A stretch of 64,000 nucleotides of DNA from positions 62,001-126,000 of the forward strand of contig NZ_AWGF01000011.1 of assembly GCF_000495855.1 (NCBI RefSeq). The letters are read 5' to 3'. The translations under genes and the position numbers were made by a program. Of the stretch, positions 31,767 through 43,280 are shown in pieces; within the stretch, counting starts at the first letter, position 1, and the number at the start of each line of letters is the position of its first letter. This DNA is from Asticcacaulis sp. YBE204. GTDB taxonomy: Bacteria; Pseudomonadota; Alphaproteobacteria; Caulobacterales; Caulobacteraceae. The notes under the pieces are model-generated. The model made no database searches. It saw nothing but the letters and a program-made list of their open reading frames with translations, and was not told the origin of the DNA.

Positions 31767-32500
31767 TACGCCCCTCCTTCGCGGAAGCTGATCCGCGCGC
31801 GCAGACCGTTATATTTGCGGCTCAGGATTTCGCTGTCGATGCGCACCAGCCACAGCCAGATGAACAGCAGATGATAGGCCAGCGCCATGATCAGCAGTGG
31901 CCATAGCATGGCCGGCGCCACCGTCGGCCCATCGGCGCGAAACACCGACGCGCCCTGATGAAGGGTGTTCCACCAGTCGACGGAAAACTTGATGATCGGC
32001 AGATTGACCAGCCCGATCAGCGCCAGAATGGCGGTCGATTTTGCCGCCCGCATCTCGTCCTCGATCGAGGCGTGCAGGGCCATATAGCCGATATAGAACA
32101 GGAACAGGACCAGCACCGAGGTCATCCGCCCGTCCCACTCCCACCAGGTGCCCCACATCGGCTTGCCCCACAGCGAGCCGGTAACAAGCGCCAAAGCGGT
32201 GAACACGGCCCCGATGGGTGCGGCGGCCTTGGCGGCGGCATCGGCCAAAGCGTGGCGGAAGATCAAACCGAAGAAGCTCGACACGCCCATGACGAGGTAG
32301 GTGAACAGGCCCATCCACGCCGCCGGGACGTGGATATACATGATGCGCACCGTGTCGCCCTGCTGGTAATCCTCAGGCGAGGCGAAGCAGAGGTACAGGC
32401 CCCAGACGAACAGGATCGCGGTCGCCGCCGCCAGATACGGACGCACGGGCGCGAACACCTTGGAGAAGCGCTCGGGATTGGCCAGCCAGCTAATGATCAT
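31766..32500 (-). CDS. ccmC: Heme handling protein CcmC
   Basis: This 244-residue six-helix membrane protein has the heme-binding tryptophan-rich motif GTWWEWDGRMTS in a periplasmic loop and flanking histidines in MYIHVPAAW and ALHASIEDEMR. It presents heme to CcmE. The start at 32500 gives the family N-terminus IISWLANPERF. An in-frame ATG at 32542 would add 14 residues; neither has a strong ribosome-binding site. Confidence 0.93.
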   Translation of the reverse strand: MIISWLANPERFSKVFAPVRPYLAAATAILFVWGLYLCFASPEDYQQGDTVRIMYIHVPAAWMGLFTYLVMGVSSFFGLIFRHALADAAAKAAAPIGAVFTALALVTGSLWGKPMWGTWWEWDGRMTSVLVLFLFYIGYMALHASIEDEMRAAKSTAILALIGLVNLPIIKFSVDWWNTLHQGASVFRADGPTVAPAMLWPLLIMALAYHLLFIWLWLVRIDSEILSRKYNGLRARISFREGGA

Positions 32501-32564
32501 GGGTTTTTCATAGGCGTTTCGGGGATAGGCGGCAAGGGCCATCCTGCCGCAGGGAGCTTACCTT

Positions 32565-32740
32565 ATACCTCCCCACCACGTGGGGAGGGGACCGCGCCGA
32601 TTTATCGACGCGGTGGTGGGGGCCTTCGCAGTCAGAGAATCGCACTCATCGGCCAGTCGATTTATACGCGGTATCTACGCGCGCCCCCCTCCGTCATTTG
32701 CTTCGCAAATGCCACCTCCCCCGGCACGCCGGGGGAGTAT
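32565..32740. repeat. Dispersed intergenic palindrome, family A, inside the ccm operon
   Basis: It starts ATACCTCCCC with a CACGTGGGGAGG hairpin, has CGCGGTGGTGGGGGCC, a spacer, and a CATTTGC/GCAAATG inner hairpin, and ends CACCTCCCCC to GGGGGAGTAT. It separates ccmB from ccmC. Confidence 0.83.
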
Positions 32741-32748
32741 AAATAGTT

Positions 32749-33417
32749 TCAGTTCAACGCGCTCCTCAACGCCGCGCCCATCGCAATCGGCGACAGGGCC
32801 AGCGCGAACAAACCGTAAGCCCCCAGCAGCCCCAGTGCCTGAGCGATCGGCGCGCCGGTGACATAGGCGTCCATCAGGCCCGCGCCGAAAATCACCGGCG
32901 GCACGTAAAACGGCAGGACCAGCAGCGCGATTAGCACCCCGCCCTTGCGCGACCCGAGCGTGAGGCTGGCCCCTACCCCGCCGATCAGCGAAAAGCTCAG
33001 GGACCCGATCAGAGCGGCGATCAGGCTCAGGCCCGCCGCATCGGCCGGCGCGCCGAGAATGATCATCACCACCGGCGTCATCAGCGATAGGATCAGCCCG
33101 GTGCCCAGCCACTGGGCCAGACATTTGAGCAGCGCCACGGCTTCGAGCGCCAGCGGCCCGGTGCGCAAAAGGTCGAACACGCCGTCTTCGTAATCGCGCT
33201 CGAACAGGCGCTCCAGCGACAGCAACGAGGCCAGCGCCAGACACAGCCACGTCAGCCCCGGCGCGATGCGCGACAGGGTCTGCGCGTCGGGTCCGAGGCT
33301 CAGGGGCACCATGGCCATCAGGGTAATGTAGAACCCGGCAGCCAGCACCGGCCCGCCGCCACGCGCAAAAGCCAGGGACAGGTCGCGTTTGAGGAGAGCA
33401 AGGGCGGCAGGGATCAT
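32749..33417 (-). CDS. ccmB: Heme exporter membrane protein CcmB
   Basis: This 222-residue integral membrane protein has six hydrophobic helices, beginning LLKRDLSLAFARGGGPVLAAGFYITLMAMVPLSLGPD, and the family segment ERLFERDYEDGVFDLLRTGPL. With CcmA it forms the ABC module of cytochrome c maturation that releases holo-CcmE. It lies between two repeat elements within the operon. Confidence 0.93.
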   Translation of the reverse strand: MIPAALALLKRDLSLAFARGGGPVLAAGFYITLMAMVPLSLGPDAQTLSRIAPGLTWLCLALASLLSLERLFERDYEDGVFDLLRTGPLALEAVALLKCLAQWLGTGLILSLMTPVVMIILGAPADAAGLSLIAALIGSLSFSLIGGVGASLTLGSRKGGVLIALLVLPFYVPPVIFGAGLMDAYVTGAPIAQALGLLGAYGLFALALSPIAMGAALRSALN

Positions 33418-33431
33418 CTGACGCCGCTTTC

Positions 33432-33577
33432 CCCTCGCCCCAATGGGGAGAGGGTGGCGCGTAGCGCCGGGTGAGGGGGCAACCCAAGCTTATCCCGGCA
33501 TGACATTTTGTATATCATTCTCCTGACGGTGAAGGCCCCCTCACCCCAGCCCTCTCCCCACGGGGGAGAGGGGGCTT
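33432..33577. repeat. Family C palindrome between ccmA and ccmB
   Basis: CCCCTCGCCCC and GGGGAGAGGG form a first hairpin, then TGGCGCGTAGCGCCGGGTGAGGGGG, a 70-bp spacer, CCCCCTCACCCCAGCCC, and a CCTCTCCCC/GGGGGAGAGGGGG hairpin. Family C differs from A in using CCCTCTCCCC arms. Confidence 0.78.
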
Positions 33578-33588
33578 TTAGAGCAGGC

Positions 33589-34221
33589 CTACCCATACAC
33601 CGCCTCCCCTATCTCGGCGCGTACCAACCGTAGTTCCCGCGTCTCAAACGGCAGCGGATCATGCACGGCACAGACAATCAGCCCGCCCTCAGACAGATGC
33701 GTCTGCATCATCCCCGCCAGCGACGCCCGGTGTTCGGCATCGAGCGGCGACATCGGTTCATCCAGCAACCACACGGGCCGCCTGACCATCAGCAAGCGCG
33801 CCAGCGACAGTCGCCGCTTCTGCCCCGCCGACAGCATCCGCGTCTCAAGATCGAGCAGCCCGTTCAAACGCAACTTCCCAACAGCCTCGGCCAGCGTCTG
33901 CGCGGTCCCGCCGAGGTACGCGCATTGAAACGACAACTCCTGATCGACGCGCCGCGACGGGCTCAAGGACTCCGCATGACCAAGATAATGAGAATTACTC
34001 GCAACAATACTATCGTCACTGTTGTCATCGCCGATGCGAATACTTCCGCTATGCGGCGGTGCAAACCCCGCCAGAGCCCGCAAAAGTGTCGTCTTGCCCA
34101 CGCCATTGGCCCCGGTCAGGGCCACGCACTCCCCCGGCCCAACCTCAAAATTCAATTCGGAAATCAACAGTTTATAGCCTTTTTTCAGGCTCAAACCCTC
34201 GACCCTTATGGCAAACGGCAT
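33589..34221 (-). CDS. ccmA: Heme exporter ATP-binding protein CcmA
   Basis: This 210-residue ABC ATPase has Walker A GANGVGKTT, signature LSAGQKRRLSLARL, Walker B WLLDEPMSPLD and an H-loop histidine in VCAVHDP. It powers cytochrome c maturation with CcmB. ATG 34221 is chosen; an in-frame TTG five codons upstream lacks support. It is divergent from acnA. Confidence 0.94.
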   Translation of the reverse strand: MPFAIRVEGLSLKKGYKLLISELNFEVGPGECVALTGANGVGKTTLLRALAGFAPPHSGSIRIGDDNSDDSIVASNSHYLGHAESLSPSRRVDQELSFQCAYLGGTAQTLAEAVGKLRLNGLLDLETRMLSAGQKRRLSLARLLMVRRPVWLLDEPMSPLDAEHRASLAGMMQTHLSEGGLIVCAVHDPLPFETRELRLVRAEIGEAVYG

Positions 34222-34409
34222 CAAATAAACTTTCAAATAGTCCCTTACCTTACATAGACGTGTTCATTGAACAAGTTTAGTAAGATGTGCGACCGCACCA
34301 TCGCCCGGCTCTGCGCGACCTTTTGCGAACCCTGTGTGTCCGTTCACGGGCGCGCGCCGGCACCTTCAGGCTCATCGTGGGCCATACGGTCGTACCGAAG
34401 GAACCGCAT

Positions 34410-37097
<2,688 letters not shown>

Positions 37098-37110
37098 TTT
37101 TAAGTAAGAA

Positions 37111-37138
37111 TGCAGGAGGCTCGCCTCCTGCACCTCAT
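37111..37138 (+). repeat. 28-nt palindromic element downstream of acnA
   Basis: GCAGGAGGC and GCCTCCTGC form a 9-bp stem with a 2-nt centre (TC), followed by ACCTCAT. It begins 13 nt after the acnA stop codon. An identical 28-nt copy begins 13 nt after the acnB stop codon at 55011-54984 on the minus strand. Confidence 0.85.
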
Positions 37139-37143
37139 AATAA

Positions 37144-37174
37144 AAAAGCCCCACTGGCAACAGTGGGGCTTTTT
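37144..37174 (+). terminator. Terminator after acnA
   Basis: AAAAGCCCCACTG, loop GCAA and CAGTGGGGCTTTT form a strong stem ending in a T-run. Confidence 0.9.
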
Positions 37175-37175
37175 A

Positions 37176-37346
37176 GAGACTGTTTGGGAAGTAAGCGGTT
37201 GAGCGCCCGTGAGGGATTTTTCCAAAACTTAAGATTGGCCGCAAGGCCGAAATAAAGCCTCGATGTGAACATCGGGGAGAGTTTCCAACGTAGCGGGCGG
37301 AAATAAATAACCACGGGAGCGACCCGAAGACTTTCCAAACAGTCTC
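37176..37346. mobile_element. MITE-like element, 171 bp, with IS5-type ends
   Basis: Terminal inverted repeats are GAGACTGTTTGGGAAGT on the left and, read inward, GAGACTGTTTGGAAAGT on the right (16 of 17 match). TTA flanks both sides (37173-37175 and 37347-37349) as a 3-bp target duplication. No transposase is encoded. The ends and TNA-like target resemble IS5-family elements of the IS1031 kind; that assignment is from memory of the ends. The right TTA is the rhaM stop codon on the minus strand. Confidence 0.75.
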
Positions 37347-37664
37347 TTAGGCCATGTAGAAGACGTGTTTCAGGTCCGTGGCGACCGGCGAATTGTCCGG
37401 ATTGCTGTCCATGATATCGGCCATATAGGCCCACCACTTCTTCATCAGCGCCGTCGCGGGCAGGTCGGCCATCGTGTGGTCGTCCGTACGCTTCAGCACG
37501 CCGAACAGAGTCAGGGTCTCAGAATCGAGAAAGATCGAATAGTCCGACACGCCCGCTTCGTGTAGGAGGTCGGCCAGTTCAGGCCAGATTTCGTCGTGGC
37601 GCTTCTGGTACTCGGCCTCGAAGCCGGGTTTCAGTTGCATCTTGAAGCCGTGGATTTGAGTCAT
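37347..37664 (-). CDS. rhaM: L-rhamnose mutarotase
   Basis: This 105-residue protein of the RhaM/YiiL family interconverts the alpha and beta anomers of L-rhamnose. Marks are [48 protein letters not shown] and the WWAYMADIM segment. ATG 37664 follows GGGAG. Its TAA stop codon lies in the target duplication of a MITE. It heads the rhamnogalacturonan locus. Confidence 0.93.
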   Translation of the reverse strand: MTQIHGFKMQLKPGFEAEYQKRHDEIWPELADLLHEAGVSDYSIFLDSETLTLFGVLKRTDDHTMADLPATALMKKWWAYMADIMDSNPDNSPVATDLKHVFYMA

Positions 37665-37682
37665 GGTTTGGTGCTCCCTTTC

Positions 37683-37820
37683 ATACTCCCCCGCTGCGCG
37701 GGGGAGGTGGATTTTGTCGCGCAGCGACAAAAGACGGAGGGGGGCCTTGCGGTCTGGTTAAGGCCCACCACCGTTCGCTGCGCTCACGGTCCCCCCTCCC
37801 CGCTAAAGCAGGGAGGGATG
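37683..37820. repeat. Dispersed intergenic palindrome, family A variant
   Basis: It starts ATACTCCCCC with a GCTGCGCGGGGGAGG hairpin, a TTTTGTCGC/GCGACAAAA inner hairpin, AGACGGAGGGGGGCC, the mirror GCCCACCACC with GGTCCCCCCTCCCC, and ends GGGAGGGAT. It separates rhaM from the esterase gene. Confidence 0.83.
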
Positions 37821-37824
37821 TTTT

Positions 37825-39180
37825 TTAGTTCCCCGATACCTTTGCCACGACTTCGCGCATCAGCGGCCAGTCGGCGGGTTGAATTTCGAACGCCTTGGTA
37901 TCGACCGGCTTCGCGGGATCGAAGGCCACAAAATCGCCAGATGCCCGAAGGTCGAGGCTGTTGGCCGGATCGGTAATCGCCTGCGCCACATAGTTGGCGA
38001 TGGTGAAAGCCCCATAGGCGTTATGGTGCGTACCGTCCTTACCCGAATTGGCGAAGGCCAGCGGGCTGATCTCCGGCCCCAGCGCCTCGTACAGGGTCTT
38101 CGTTTTGGCGGTGAGGTCGATGAACGGGATACCCAGTTCCTTCGCCGTATTGCGCACGGCGTCGTCGTAACCGGCGAGGCTGTTGGTGATCACCCCGTCC
38201 TTGAAGGTCCGGCGCGACACCGGCGAAATCAGCACGACCTGAACGCCGTGGTCTTGCGCATCGGCGACCAAGGCCTTGAGATAGGCGGGATAGCCGCGTC
38301 CGGCGCTCACATAGGTGCGTGGCCACTGTTTTTTCTGGTCGTTGTGACCGAATTGAATGAGCAGGATATCGCCGGGGCGGACCTCGCTCATCACCTTGTC
38401 CCAGCGCAGGCTCGTCATGAACGATTTCATCGTCTCGCCCGACCGCGCGTGGTTGGCGACAGAAAGTTCGGTCGACAGGAAGCGCGGCAGCATCTGCCCC
38501 CACGAGGCGTAGTCGGCGCCACCCTGATCGGCGACCGTCGAGTCGCCGACGATGAAGACGCGGCGGGCGGGCGTGGCTTTCTCGATCTCGATGGCTTGCA
38601 CCGCCGGGGCCGAACCTGAAAAGGCGATGGTCAGCTTGTCGTCCCAATCGCGGCTCTGGGTCGGCTCGTCGCCGCGCAGCAGTACCTTCGGGGTCTTGAT
38701 CACATCCTGTTCGGAGACGACCAGATTGGGATCGCGGACATTGACGAAGAATTCAACGGTTTTGGATTCGCCCTTTTTCAGCACCACCGGGGCCAGCATT
38801 AGGCGGCGGTCCTCGGCCCAGACCGAGGTGCGGCTGCCGGTTTTTAGCTTGGTCTTTTTATCCTGTCCCAGCGTGACGCGGACGCGATAATCACCCGGTG
38901 CGACCTTGATCGCCAGCGCGATTTCGTTGCCGTCCTTCGTATTGGTGAAGCCATAGCCTTTGGCCTCGTCATAAGCCTGCGCCGGCGTCAGGGCGATGGC
39001 ATCGGGGGCAGCCTTATAGGCAGGATCGAGGATGAAGCGGTAAGCGGGGGTTGGTGCCGTCACGGTTTTGGAAGACTCCTGAGCCATCGATGGCGTGGCG
39101 AAACCTATGGTCGCGGCGACCGCCAGCCATAACGCCACGGCATCACCGAGAATCCCATTTTTTTGATTATTTTTGATCAT
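37825..39180 (-). CDS. Rhamnogalacturonan acetylesterase-like SGNH hydrolase
   Basis: This exported esterase of about 451 residues probably removes acetyl groups from rhamnogalacturonan. A signal peptide covers about residues 1-34 (ends PSMAQE). An N-terminal beta domain of about 170 residues precedes the SGNH domain, which has the nucleophile GDS at 212-214 (VGDSTVADQ), the oxyanion QFGHND and the Asp-x-x-His pair D382/H385 in KDGTHHN. This is the CE12 layout. The ATG at 39180 is chosen because the signal peptide begins there; ATG 39210 is in frame. Confidence 0.87.
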   Translation of the reverse strand: MIKNNQKNGILGDAVALWLAVAATIGFATPSMAQESSKTVTAPTPAYRFILDPAYKAAPDAIALTPAQAYDEAKGYGFTNTKDGNEIALAIKVAPGDYRVRVTLGQDKKTKLKTGSRTSVWAEDRRLMLAPVVLKKGESKTVEFFVNVRDPNLVVSEQDVIKTPKVLLRGDEPTQSRDWDDKLTIAFSGSAPAVQAIEIEKATPARRVFIVGDSTVADQGGADYASWGQMLPRFLSTELSVANHARSGETMKSFMTSLRWDKVMSEVRPGDILLIQFGHNDQKKQWPRTYVSAGRGYPAYLKALVADAQDHGVQVVLISPVSRRTFKDGVITNSLAGYDDAVRNTAKELGIPFIDLTAKTKTLYEALGPEISPLAFANSGKDGTHHNAYGAFTIANYVAQAITDPANSLDLRASGDFVAFDPAKPVDTKAFEIQPADWPLMREVVAKVSGN

Positions 39181-39213
39181 ATCGGCGGTTTCCCTGCTCA
39201 AATCTGGCATTTA

Positions 39214-39250
39214 TATGCTCGCTTATGATATTTTTTCATTGATATGAGCA
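39214..39250. promoter_or_regulatory. Possible operator between esterase and GH43-GH35 genes
   Basis: TATGCTCGCTTATGA (39214-39228) matches TATGCTCATTTGTGA at 50499-50513 upstream of the rhamnonate dehydratase gene in 12 of 15 positions. ATATGAGCA (39242-39250) is an inverted half-site. The region is AT-rich and between divergent genes. Confidence 0.35.
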
Positions 39251-39375
39251 ATAGTCAATGTCATCTTAACGCGCGACAAACGGCAGCCATCGGCGTGCAT
39301 ACGGGCAAACAGGGCCTGTGTGGATAAGTCCACCGACAGCAGACCGGACAGAGGAAGCCCAGAAGAGGACCCCGA

Positions 39376-42300
39376 ATGCCCTATTCCAAGACGCTGCGCG
39401 GCCGTGCAGCCTTTTCGCGTGTTTCGCAAATCGGTCTGATCGCGGCGCTGGGGGGCGCCCTCGCCTTCGGATCGTTTGCGCAGGAACTGGGCATCCCACA
39501 GGGCTCCGACGCCGCCAAACAAGCCGCACAAAAAGCCGATGCGCAAAAAGACGCGCCCGTCTTTCTGATGTCGAGCTTCATGGCGACGTCGCAAAACACG
39601 ATGAGCCTGTTCACCTCAGGCGATGGCGTCAATTTCCACACGTTGGCCTCCGAGGCCTATACGCCCGATAAGCGCCTGCTGCGCGATCCGTCGATCATCC
39701 GCCACACCGACGGCTATTATTACGTCGTCTATACGACCAACTGGGACGGGGCCGATTTCGGCGTCACGCGTTCGAAGGACCTGAAAAACTGGGAATTCGT
39801 GCGCGAGGTCAAGATCGACCTGCCGGGTGTGACCAATACCTGGGCGCCGGAATGGTTCCGCGACAAGGATGGCTCGCTCAAGGTCGTCGTTTCCCTGTCG
39901 AAGGGCGGCACCAAGGGCCCGTTCGGCGCCTATGTGATCGAAGCCAATGCCGATCTCACCCAATGGTCCGCGCCCAAGGCGCTCAAAGGCCTTGAGGGCA
40001 ATTTCATCGACACCTTCGTCGTCTCGACCGCCAAGGGTTACACCGCCTTCGTCAAGAACGAGACGACCAAATATATCGAACTGGCCACCGCCAAGTCGCT
40101 CTACGGTCCGTGGAAAATCGAGAAAAAAGGCGACTGGGCCGGCTGGGGCAACTGGCGCGAAGGGCAGGCGCTGGTCAAGCTCCCGAATGGTGGCTGGCGC
40201 ATCTATTTCGACGACTACCTGACGAAACATTACTGGTATTCGGACAGCCTCGACGGCTTCAAAACGTGGACGGCGAAAAAGGAAATCGGCGGCGTGTCGG
40301 GCGTGGTGCGCCACTTCACCGTCATGACCGAAGACCCGAAACTCTATGCCGAGGCGACCAAGCCCAAGGGCGCGCCGAAAAAGGTGACCTGGGACGAGCA
40401 TTCGATGATGGTCGACGGTAAGCGGGTCATGGTGTGGTCCGGCGAGGTCCATCCGTTCCGTTTGCCCAATCCGTCGCTGTGGCGCGACGTGCTGCAAAAG
40501 ATGAAGGCCGCCGGATTCAACGGCGTCGCCTTCTATTTCGACTGGGGCTACCATTCGCCGGCTCCGGGCGTCTATGACTTCTCCGGCGTGCGCAACGTCG
40601 AGCGGGCGCTGGAAATCGCCGAGGAAGAGGGCATGTACGTCATCGCCCGCACCGGCCCTTATGTGAACGCGGAACTGACCGGCGGCGGCTTCCCCGGCTG
40701 GATGCTGCGCTCGCGTGCCGAAGCCCGTACCGACGACCCGGTCTATCTGGCCGCGACCGACGAGTGGATGACGCAAATCAACGCCATCATCGCCCGCCAT
40801 CAGATCACCGACGGCGGCGGCACGGTCATCGCCTATCAGCTCGAAAACGAACTCGGCAAGGTCGAGCCCAAGCACGTCCGTCAGATGGAGCATCTGGCGA
40901 AAAAGGCGCGCGAAGACGGCATCACCGTGCCCTTCTTCCATAATGCCGCCGGTCGCCTGCCCGACTGGACGCCGAAAAATTCGACCGCGCCGTGGGCCAA
41001 TTCCGGCCCGACCGACATGTACGCCTTCGACGGCTATCCGGGGGGCACCTGCAACGTTCACGCCGATCCGTCGGGCCCGAACAAGGCCCCCGACTGGGGC
41101 ATCTACGGCAAGAACATCCCGAAGGTCGGTTCGCTGTCCTCGCCGAAAACGCCCGGTTTCGCGGCGGAGCTGGGGGCGGGCTGGTTCGACTACTGGGGCT
41201 CGAACGGCACCTATAACTGCACCGCCGAACGTCAGGGCAAGGGCTATCAGCGGGTGTTTTACGGCACCAACCTGATCAACCGCATCACCATCCACAATAT
41301 CTATATGACCTTCGGCGGCACGTCGTGGGGCTGGCTGGCCGGTCCGGTCGTCTACACGTCGTACGACTACGGCGCGCCGATCAGCGAAGACCGCGGCATC
41401 CGCCCGAAGGGGCTGGCGCTCAAGCAGCAGGGCATGTTCGTTCAGGCCGCCGAACAGGTGCTGGCCGAAATGGACAAGGGGCCGGAGATCACGACCTCGA
41501 ACGCCAAGATCAAGGTCTATCACAACATCAATCCGACGCTGAAGACGCACATCCTGTTTGCCGTCCACAGCCCGTCGGACCAACTGACCGACGACAGCGC
41601 CACCTTCGACGTCACCACGACCGACGGCACCTATAAGATTCCGGTCCGCGTCAACGGTCAGGATGCCAAGATGCTGCTGGCCGGATACGACATGGAGCGT
41701 CAGCGCCTCGTCTATTCCAACTCGGAAATCCAGACGCACTTCAAGAACGGCGATCAGGACATCGCGCTTCTGCAAGGCCGAACCAACGAGACCGGCGAGA
41801 CGGTTCTGCGCTATACGTCTGCGCCAAAGGTCGAGGTCCTGTCGGGCGTCGCCACCTCGAAATACGATGCGAAAACCGGCGACCTCAAGATCAGCTATAC
41901 GCACAACGGCCTGATCCGTCTGCGCATCACCGATGGCGGTCGCGTGCCGCTGTTGCTGCTGATCGCCGACGAACCGACCAGCTATAATTTCTGGCAGCAA
42001 ACCACCACCGAAGGACCGGTCCTGCAACTGACCGCCGCCCTCGTGCGCGGGGCGAAGCTGTCGGGCGGGAAACTCGACCTGACAGGCGATATCGCGACCG
42101 AAAGCGCCCTGACCATCTGGGGACCGAAATCGATCCAGACCGCGACCTTCAACGGTGAGGCCGTAGCGCTGGTGCCGCAAAGCGACGGCAGCGTCATGAG
42201 CGCCCAGCCCCTGCCGCGTCCGGACAAGGTGACCCTGCCGGACCTCGAAACCCAGCAATGGACGCGCCGTACGGACAGTCCCGAAGCGCAGCCGGGTTTC

Positions 42301-43272
42301 GACGACTCGAAGTGGGTCAAGGCCGATACCCGCCCGACGGCTGCCCAGACCTGGACGACGACCGAGCGCGGCCAGCCGACGCTCTCGATGAGCGACTACG
42401 GCTTCCACCACGGCGACGTCTGGTATCGCGGCCACGTCAAGATCACGGATCAAACGGCGGATCAGCTTGAGCTGTTCTACGGCGCTGGCGGCGCGGGCCT
42501 GATTCAGGTCTGGATCGACGGCAAATATATCGGCCACGACGAGCTCGATACGGGCCGTCAGTTCCCCGAAACCACCGACAGCATCAAGTTCAAGCTCGAC
42601 AAGCTGACCCCCGGCGATCACGTCATCTCGGTCATGGTGCGCAACAATTCGCACAACTGGGACCTGATGGCCGACGACGCGCACCGCGAAGCGCGCGGCC
42701 TGATCGCCGCCTCGCTGACCACGCGCGCGGGCCGTCGTTTTGCGGTGCCGATCGAGTGGCGCATCCAGGGCAACAAGGGCGGCGAGGAAATCGCCGATCT
42801 GGTTCGCGGGCCGATGAACAATGGCGGCCTCTATGGCGAACGCGAAGGCTGGTACCTCCCCGGAAAACAAGAGGGATGGGAAAACGCCAGCCCGACGGCA
42901 GCCCCCCCGGCCCCCGGCACCTACTGGCTGCGCACGCAGTTCAAGCTCGACCTGCCCAAGGGCCACGACGTGCAACTGGGCCTCAGCTTCGGTGACACCA
43001 CCGTGCCGCGTTCCGAGCGTGAAAACCGCGTCTTGATCTTCGTCAACGGCTGGAATATGGGGCAGTTCATCGCCCATATCGGGCCGCAGCGCACCTTCGT
43101 CATTCCGCCGGGCATCCTGAACCCCAACGGCGACAACACCATCACTTTGGCGGTCACCACCGACGGCAAGCCTGAAAATGCCCTCGAACCCGTCAAACTC
43201 ATCAACCTGCGCACCGTGCGCGGCGGCGTGCCACTCGAAATCGTGGCCGCTCCCAACAAACTGCAAAGATAG
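39376..43272 (+). CDS. GH43-like and GH35 beta-galactosidase fusion, exported
   Basis: This 1298-residue protein joins two glycoside hydrolase modules. A signal peptide covers about residues 1-36. Residues 60-325 look like a GH43-type five-bladed propeller: D104 in LRDPSIIRHTDGYYYVVYTT, and NTWAPEWFRD. Residues 345-690 are GH35, starting VMVWSGEVHPFRLPNPSLWRDVLQKMKAAGFNGVAFYFDWGYH. Its acid/base is E492 in QLENELG and its nucleophile E598 in AAELGAGWFDYWG. Beta-rich galactosidase jelly-roll domains complete it to the C-terminus. It could strip galactan or arabinogalactan side chains of rhamnogalacturonan-I. The GH43 activity is inferred, as key Glu residues were not all placed. Confidence 0.88.
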   Translation: MPYSKTLRGRAAFSRVSQIGLIAALGGALAFGSFAQELGIPQGSDAAKQAAQKADAQKDAPVFLMSSFMATSQNTMSLFTSGDGVNFHTLASEAYTPDKRLLRDPSIIRHTDGYYYVVYTTNWDGADFGVTRSKDLKNWEFVREVKIDLPGVTNTWAPEWFRDKDGSLKVVVSLSKGGTKGPFGAYVIEANADLTQWSAPKALKGLEGNFIDTFVVSTAKGYTAFVKNETTKYIELATAKSLYGPWKIEKKGDWAGWGNWREGQALVKLPNGGWRIYFDDYLTKHYWYSDSLDGFKTWTAKKEIGGVSGVVRHFTVMTEDPKLYAEATKPKGAPKKVTWDEHSMMVDGKRVMVWSGEVHPFRLPNPSLWRDVLQKMKAAGFNGVAFYFDWGYHSPAPGVYDFSGVRNVERALEIAEEEGMYVIARTGPYVNAELTGGGFPGWMLRSRAEARTDDPVYLAATDEWMTQINAIIARHQITDGGGTVIAYQLENELGKVEPKHVRQMEHLAKKAREDGITVPFFHNAAGRLPDWTPKNSTAPWANSGPTDMYAFDGYPGGTCNVHADPSGPNKAPDWGIYGKNIPKVGSLSSPKTPGFAAELGAGWFDYWGSNGTYNCTAERQGKGYQRVFYGTNLINRITIHNIYMTFGGTSWGWLAGPVVYTSYDYGAPISEDRGIRPKGLALKQQGMFVQAAEQVLAEMDKGPEITTSNAKIKVYHNINPTLKTHILFAVHSPSDQLTDDSATFDVTTTDGTYKIPVRVNGQDAKMLLAGYDMERQRLVYSNSEIQTHFKNGDQDIALLQGRTNETGETVLRYTSAPKVEVLSGVATSKYDAKTGDLKISYTHNGLIRLRITDGGRVPLLLLIADEPTSYNFWQQTTTEGPVLQLTAALVRGAKLSGGKLDLTGDIATESALTIWGPKSIQTATFNGEAVALVPQSDGSVMSAQPLPRPDKVTLPDLETQQWTRRTDSPEAQPGFDDSKWVKADTRPTAAQTWTTTERGQPTLSMSDYGFHHGDVWYRGHVKITDQTADQLELFYGAGGAGLIQVWIDGKYIGHDELDTGRQFPETTDSIKFKLDKLTPGDHVISVMVRNNSHNWDLMADDAHREARGLIAASLTTRAGRRFAVPIEWRIQGNKGGEEIADLVRGPMNNGGLYGEREGWYLPGKQEGWENASPTAAPPAPGTYWLRTQFKLDLPKGHDVQLGLSFGDTTVPRSERENRVLIFVNGWNMGQFIAHIGPQRTFVIPPGILNPNGDNTITLAVTTDGKPENALEPVKLINLRTVRGGVPLEIVAAPNKLQR

Positions 43273-43280
43273 TTTCTTCC

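Noticed and set aside
37135-37437. 100-codon minus-strand frame across the MITE
   Set aside because: It spans the terminator, the MITE and the 3' end of rhaM in another frame; no coding signature.
39616-43266. 1216-codon minus-strand open frame opposite the GH43-GH35 gene
   Set aside because: It is a composition shadow of a high-GC gene; the product is repetitive Val/Asp/Arg-rich with no domain.
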